64,000 bases of DNA from Pseudomonadales bacterium (GTDB lineage: Bacteria > Pseudomonadota > Gammaproteobacteria > Pseudomonadales > Azotimanducaceae): contig JAJEIQ010000073.1 of NCBI GenBank assembly GCA_022827905.1, positions 43,298 through 107,297 of the forward strand, read 5' to 3'. How positions within the stretch are numbered: the stretch's first letter is position 1; every line of letters begins with the position of its first letter. Under the pieces are notes generated by a model. That model saw only the letters and a program-made list of their open reading frames with translations. It searched no databases and was not told the DNA's origin. This document shows positions 61,716 through 64,000 of the stretch, one piece after another. Both the position numbers and the translations under genes were made by a program.

Positions 61716-62831
61716 GTGCGTTTGAGCATTTGCATGCAGGACCCGACCCATACAGAGACGACGTATCTCTATGAGGCAATTCTCGCCGCCGCCCAGAAAG
61801 CGACAGAATGGCGCGGACTCTATGCATTTGCGACACTGGATGGCGTCGACCATCTGATCGAAGACCAGATCGTCCACAATCTCATGGAAGACGGAGGAAA
61901 AGTAGACCTTGTGGTTGGCATTGACGCTGTGACTAACCGCGCAACGCTGGAACGTATGCAGGAACTGGAAGTACGCCATGCGAATTTCAGGCCGAGGGTG
62001 TTTTGGAACGACAGCGGCAGACTGTTTCATCCAAAGATTTCAGACTTCGCGCTCGCGGATGGCGGAAGGATCGTAGTCGTTGGTTCGGGCAACTTGACTC
62101 CCGGCGGACTGATGGGAAATTTTGAAGCCTATACGGTCATCGAAGCGGATCAAGGGGACGAAGTTGACATCGGTGCGCTTGAGGAGTTTCTAGCGCGGCA
62201 TGTGGATGGCATCAGGCGCATCGACGAGGAAGCGCTCGAACGGGCAGCTGCCAACATCATCCGTCCACTTGCGGGTGTGCGTCGTGGTGGAGCGCGTGGT
62301 CGCAGGCGACGTACGCGAACCAAACCGCTCTCGTCCGTAGCTGGCCCAAGGGCGGGGTTTGATCGAATACTACTCGCGCAAGTTCCGGCGGCGGGGGGAC
62401 GGTGGGCTCAGGTTCATTTCAATGCTCATGTGATTCAGGACTACTTCCGGATAAGCCGGCTGGACACTGAGCGTGTTTACTTAACTTGTGTCTATGCTGA
62501 TGGAACGCGTGGTGGGGTGGAGGTCCGCAGGTGCGTGTTTAGCGGTGCCAACAAGAATCGCAAAATCGAAGTTGGTGCAGCCAAGAACCATGACTATCCC
62601 AACGACGGCCGTCCGTTGCTCATTTTTCGAGAACGGCGATTGAGAACGTACGATTACATGTTGCTCATGCCGGGGGAGAAGGGTTACGGTACGGTTCTCG
62701 CACTTAGTGATCGTTTGCCTTCACTTGGGCTAGGCTTGCCGCGTCCTGTTACGAGTTTGTCTGAACTGGCTGAGGCATGGGGCGATTGCCCCTTGCTGCA
62801 CATGCAGGAGACGGATTCAGAGGAAATGTGA
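61716..62831 (+). CDS. BfiI/NgoFVII-like restriction endonuclease with phospholipase D fold
   Basis: A 371-residue protein with one HKD-type motif: H105 and K107 in GRLFHPKISDF, N126 in VVGSGNLTPGG and E137 shortly after. From memory, the metal-independent type IIS enzyme BfiI (358 residues) has its active-site histidine and lysine at the same numbers. An Arg-rich linker (RRGGARGRRRRTRTK, near 195-210) leads to a C-terminal half (VHFNAHVIQDYF, VFSGANKNRKIEVG, LLIFRERRLRTYDYMLLMP) that I read as a B3-like DNA-binding domain. GTG 61716 is preceded by TAAGGAG with ideal spacing. Being last in an operon with two methylases supports a restriction role. One HKD per chain implies a dimer. Confidence 0.82.
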   Translation: MRLSICMQDPTHTETTYLYEAILAAAQKATEWRGLYAFATLDGVDHLIEDQIVHNLMEDGGKVDLVVGIDAVTNRATLERMQELEVRHANFRPRVFWNDSGRLFHPKISDFALADGGRIVVVGSGNLTPGGLMGNFEAYTVIEADQGDEVDIGALEEFLARHVDGIRRIDEEALERAAANIIRPLAGVRRGGARGRRRRTRTKPLSSVAGPRAGFDRILLAQVPAAGGRWAQVHFNAHVIQDYFRISRLDTERVYLTCVYADGTRGGVEVRRCVFSGANKNRKIEVGAAKNHDYPNDGRPLLIFRERRLRTYDYMLLMPGEKGYGTVLALSDRLPSLGLGLPRPVTSLSELAEAWGDCPLLHMQETDSEEM

Positions 62832-62975
62832 TCTCTTAACCTTTCAAGGGATTCTTTTGCAGGCAGCGATCGACCTACTCGGACGCACGTTTAGCAGTAG
62901 CGCACAGCACTGGCGGTGCTGACGGGTCTTTGCCTAGGATGAAACGCCCACTATTCAGTCTAAGACACCGCTTCG

Positions 62976-63407
62976 CTAAGCTTCCTCCCAAGGGTTGTAG
63001 CTGCCAAAGTTCCAGAGGTTGCCTTCCGGGTCCCGGCACGAGTAGCCGCGGCCGCCGTAGTCCTCATCCTTGGGGGCCATGACCACTTGGGCACCTGCCG
63101 CCACCGCCGTTGCGTGATGCGCGTCGACGTCAGCCACGATGACGTAGGGGCTTTGCGACACTGGCGCATCAGGCCTCTCCAGCGGCCGCTGAAGCCGCCC
63201 GAACTCATCGTCGCCCGCCGAGCCGAGCATGATCATCCCGTTGCCGCGCACGAGTTGAGCGTGGGCGATGGATTCGCCTTCCCCCGGCACCACCAGATGG
63301 GGCTCAAAGCCGAACGCCTTGCACAGCCAGTCAATCGCACCGGCGGCATCCCGATAGCGAAGGGTGGGAATGACCGTTGTCGAGGTTGCGTTTGATGAAT
63401 TTCCCAT
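62976..63407 (-). CDS. VOC (glyoxalase/bleomycin resistance-like) protein
   Basis: A 143-residue protein with two beta-alpha-beta-beta-beta units: TVIPTLRYRDAAGAIDWLCKAFGFE opens the first and SPYVIVADVDAHHATAVAAGAQVVMAPKDEDYGGRGYSCRDPEGNLWNFGSY the second. It is closest in pattern to the PhnB/YdcR-like group whose substrates are often unknown. The gene is followed, on the same strand, by the region downstream of the restriction enzyme. A decayed copy of its 3' end lies at 57.9 kb on the other side of the restriction operon. Confidence 0.88.
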   Translation of the reverse strand: MGNSSNATSTTVIPTLRYRDAAGAIDWLCKAFGFEPHLVVPGEGESIAHAQLVRGNGMIMLGSAGDDEFGRLQRPLERPDAPVSQSPYVIVADVDAHHATAVAAGAQVVMAPKDEDYGGRGYSCRDPEGNLWNFGSYNPWEEA

Positions 63408-63432
63408 GTTGCTAACCTTGGCGGATTGAGTC

Positions 63433-63875
63433 TCAATCGTCGGATTCGGATTCGGATTCGGATTCGGAGTTGGATTCGGAGTTGGAGTTGGAGTCGGAAG
63501 AGGTTTGCTCCGTTTCGGCCTCGTCTTTCTTCTTCGCCTCGCTCTCCTCCCGCTTTAGTACCTCTTCGGGAGACAACGCTTCAATTTCGCATTTTCTCTT
63601 TACTGAATTTTCCCGCAACGCTTCAAATTCGCCCTTTAGCTGAGCGTACTCTGCCGCTTCAGGCCCGTCGCCGCCTTCCAGAAAGAACAGTGTTGGGAAA
63701 AAGAGCACGAGGCCAACTCCCATTTGCCAGTTGTCGGCGTTCCGCTCTTTTTTCAGTCGATGGTATAGCTTTACCGTCCTTTGGCCGACGTAGTCCATCT
63801 CCAAGGCCAATTGATCACAGTCGTAGTCCTTGTACTTTAGAGCCGATACATAAGCAGCATCACTAGTGTCCGGTT
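63433..63875 (-). pseudogene. Lipoprotein-like gene lacking its 5' end
   Basis: The frame reads DAAYVSALKYKDYDCDQLALEMDYVGQRTVKLYHRLKK, NWQMGVGLVLFFPTLFFLEGGDGPEAAEYAQLKGEFEALRENSVKRKC and a tail of Ser, Glu, Asn and Asp. It matches a family of small membrane-associated lipoproteins with one central hydrophobic stretch, whose function is unknown. Upstream of the DAAY block a stop follows at once, so the signal peptide and lipobox cysteine are missing. Translation from TTG 63810 could still make 125 residues, but probably in the wrong place. The break point near TCCGG is shared with the decayed copy at 58.03 kb. Confidence 0.65.
63438..63500. repeat. Hexanucleotide repeats encoding a Ser/Glu tail
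   Basis: GATTCG-type hexamers are repeated about ten times with some GTTG variants. On the minus strand they encode the SNSESESE-like C-terminus of the lipoprotein-like gene. Changes in copy number would alter tail length but not the frame. Confidence 0.8.
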
Positions 63876-64000
63876 AACTGAGCCCGTAGTTTACATAACT
63901 GCATGAATAAGGGACGTTTTTCCGCGTATTTTGGTGGTGCTGACTTGAACGCGGCGGCGCCGTTTGGTGCCCTTTCGGGATTTCACTCCCGGAGGCCAAG
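63876..64000. other. Right edge: unassigned, with 12-bp-type repeats
   Basis: Directly after the TCCGG break point the sequence reads GTTAACTGAGCCCGTAG and then contains an ATG at 63904 with a frame open to the window end (MNKGRFSAYFGGADLNAAAP), which I do not recognise. Bases 63954-63988 hold units like those in ctaA and egtD (GCGGCGCCGTTT, GGTGCCCTTTC, GGGATTTCACTC). The abrupt change could mark the end of an insertion element continuing outside. Confidence 0.35.

Noticed and set aside
61716..62831. HKD protein as a phospholipase or cardiolipin synthase
   Set aside because: Only one HKD motif, no membrane helices, a C-terminal half resembling DNA-binding domains, and two DNA methylases in the same operon.
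1..64000. tRNA, rRNA, tmRNA or riboswitch genes
   Set aside because: Intergenic regions were read on both strands and no acceptor-stem/T-arm pattern or known riboswitch core was recognised; a covariance-model scan could still find one.

Overview
The window is about 64 kb of GC-rich, densely coded bacterial chromosome. It most resembles an uncultured gammaproteobacterium. GyrB carries the long insert inside its C-terminal half that is seen in gammaproteobacterial GyrB. The gene groups def-fmt-rsmB-trkA-trkH, thrB/DUF2782/polA, rpsU divergent from tsaD, and apaH/rsmA are also typical of that class, and the initiating ketoacyl synthase is of the Pseudomonas FabY type. I cannot name a genus. No rRNA, tRNA or CRISPR array was recognised.

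Layout. 1-24.4 kb is a core block: the gyrB 3' end, plsC, tag, an LpxL-type acyltransferase, the def-to-trkH operon on the minus strand, dprA-purE-tsaC-aroE, a cytochrome oxidase assembly operon (hypothetical-ctaA-ctaB-SCO1), ergothioneine genes egtB-egtD, two MFS transporters, then thrB-DUF2782 divergent from polA. 24.4-30.1 kb is accessory: an orphan antitoxin, a DUF5808 membrane protein, a His/Cys caspase-like DUF6642 protein divergent from an AAA-ATPase/PD-(D/E)XK protein, a SEC-C/TPR protein, and a vapB whose vapC is cut off. 30.4-44.5 kb returns to core functions: TPR-sulfotransferase, yqeY, rpsU flanked by mirror-image double hairpins, tsaD, a TonB receptor with a 12-G tract followed by an S9 peptidase, cca, apaH, rsmA without a standard start codon, fabY and moaB. 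44.7-49.5 kb is one 1617-residue gene that appears to fuse all four acetyl-CoA carboxylase functions. 49.5-57.6 kb holds a deacetylase, an intact vapBC pair, a TSUP permease, a hydrolase/LysR pair, hemH, a repeat-rich spacer, hisH-hisF and a quinone oxidoreductase.

The most interesting unit is at 58.2-62.8 kb: a promoter/operator, a ribbon-helix-helix protein, two different DNA methyltransferases and a single-HKD (phospholipase D fold) nuclease with a probable B3-like C-terminal half, all on the plus strand with tight spacing. This looks like a BfiI-type, metal-independent restriction-modification system. It is bracketed in direct orientation by a decayed copy and a better-preserved copy of the same two-gene unit (a VOC protein plus a lipoprotein-like gene), which suggests insertion by duplication.

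Several small repeat families recur: a hairpin of about 26 bp (2.5 kb and 55.1 kb), degenerate 12-bp tandem units inside ctaA and egtD and at the right edge, and the paired hairpins around rpsU. At 2.5 kb the hairpin sits inside a duplication that recreates a stop/start overlap exactly.
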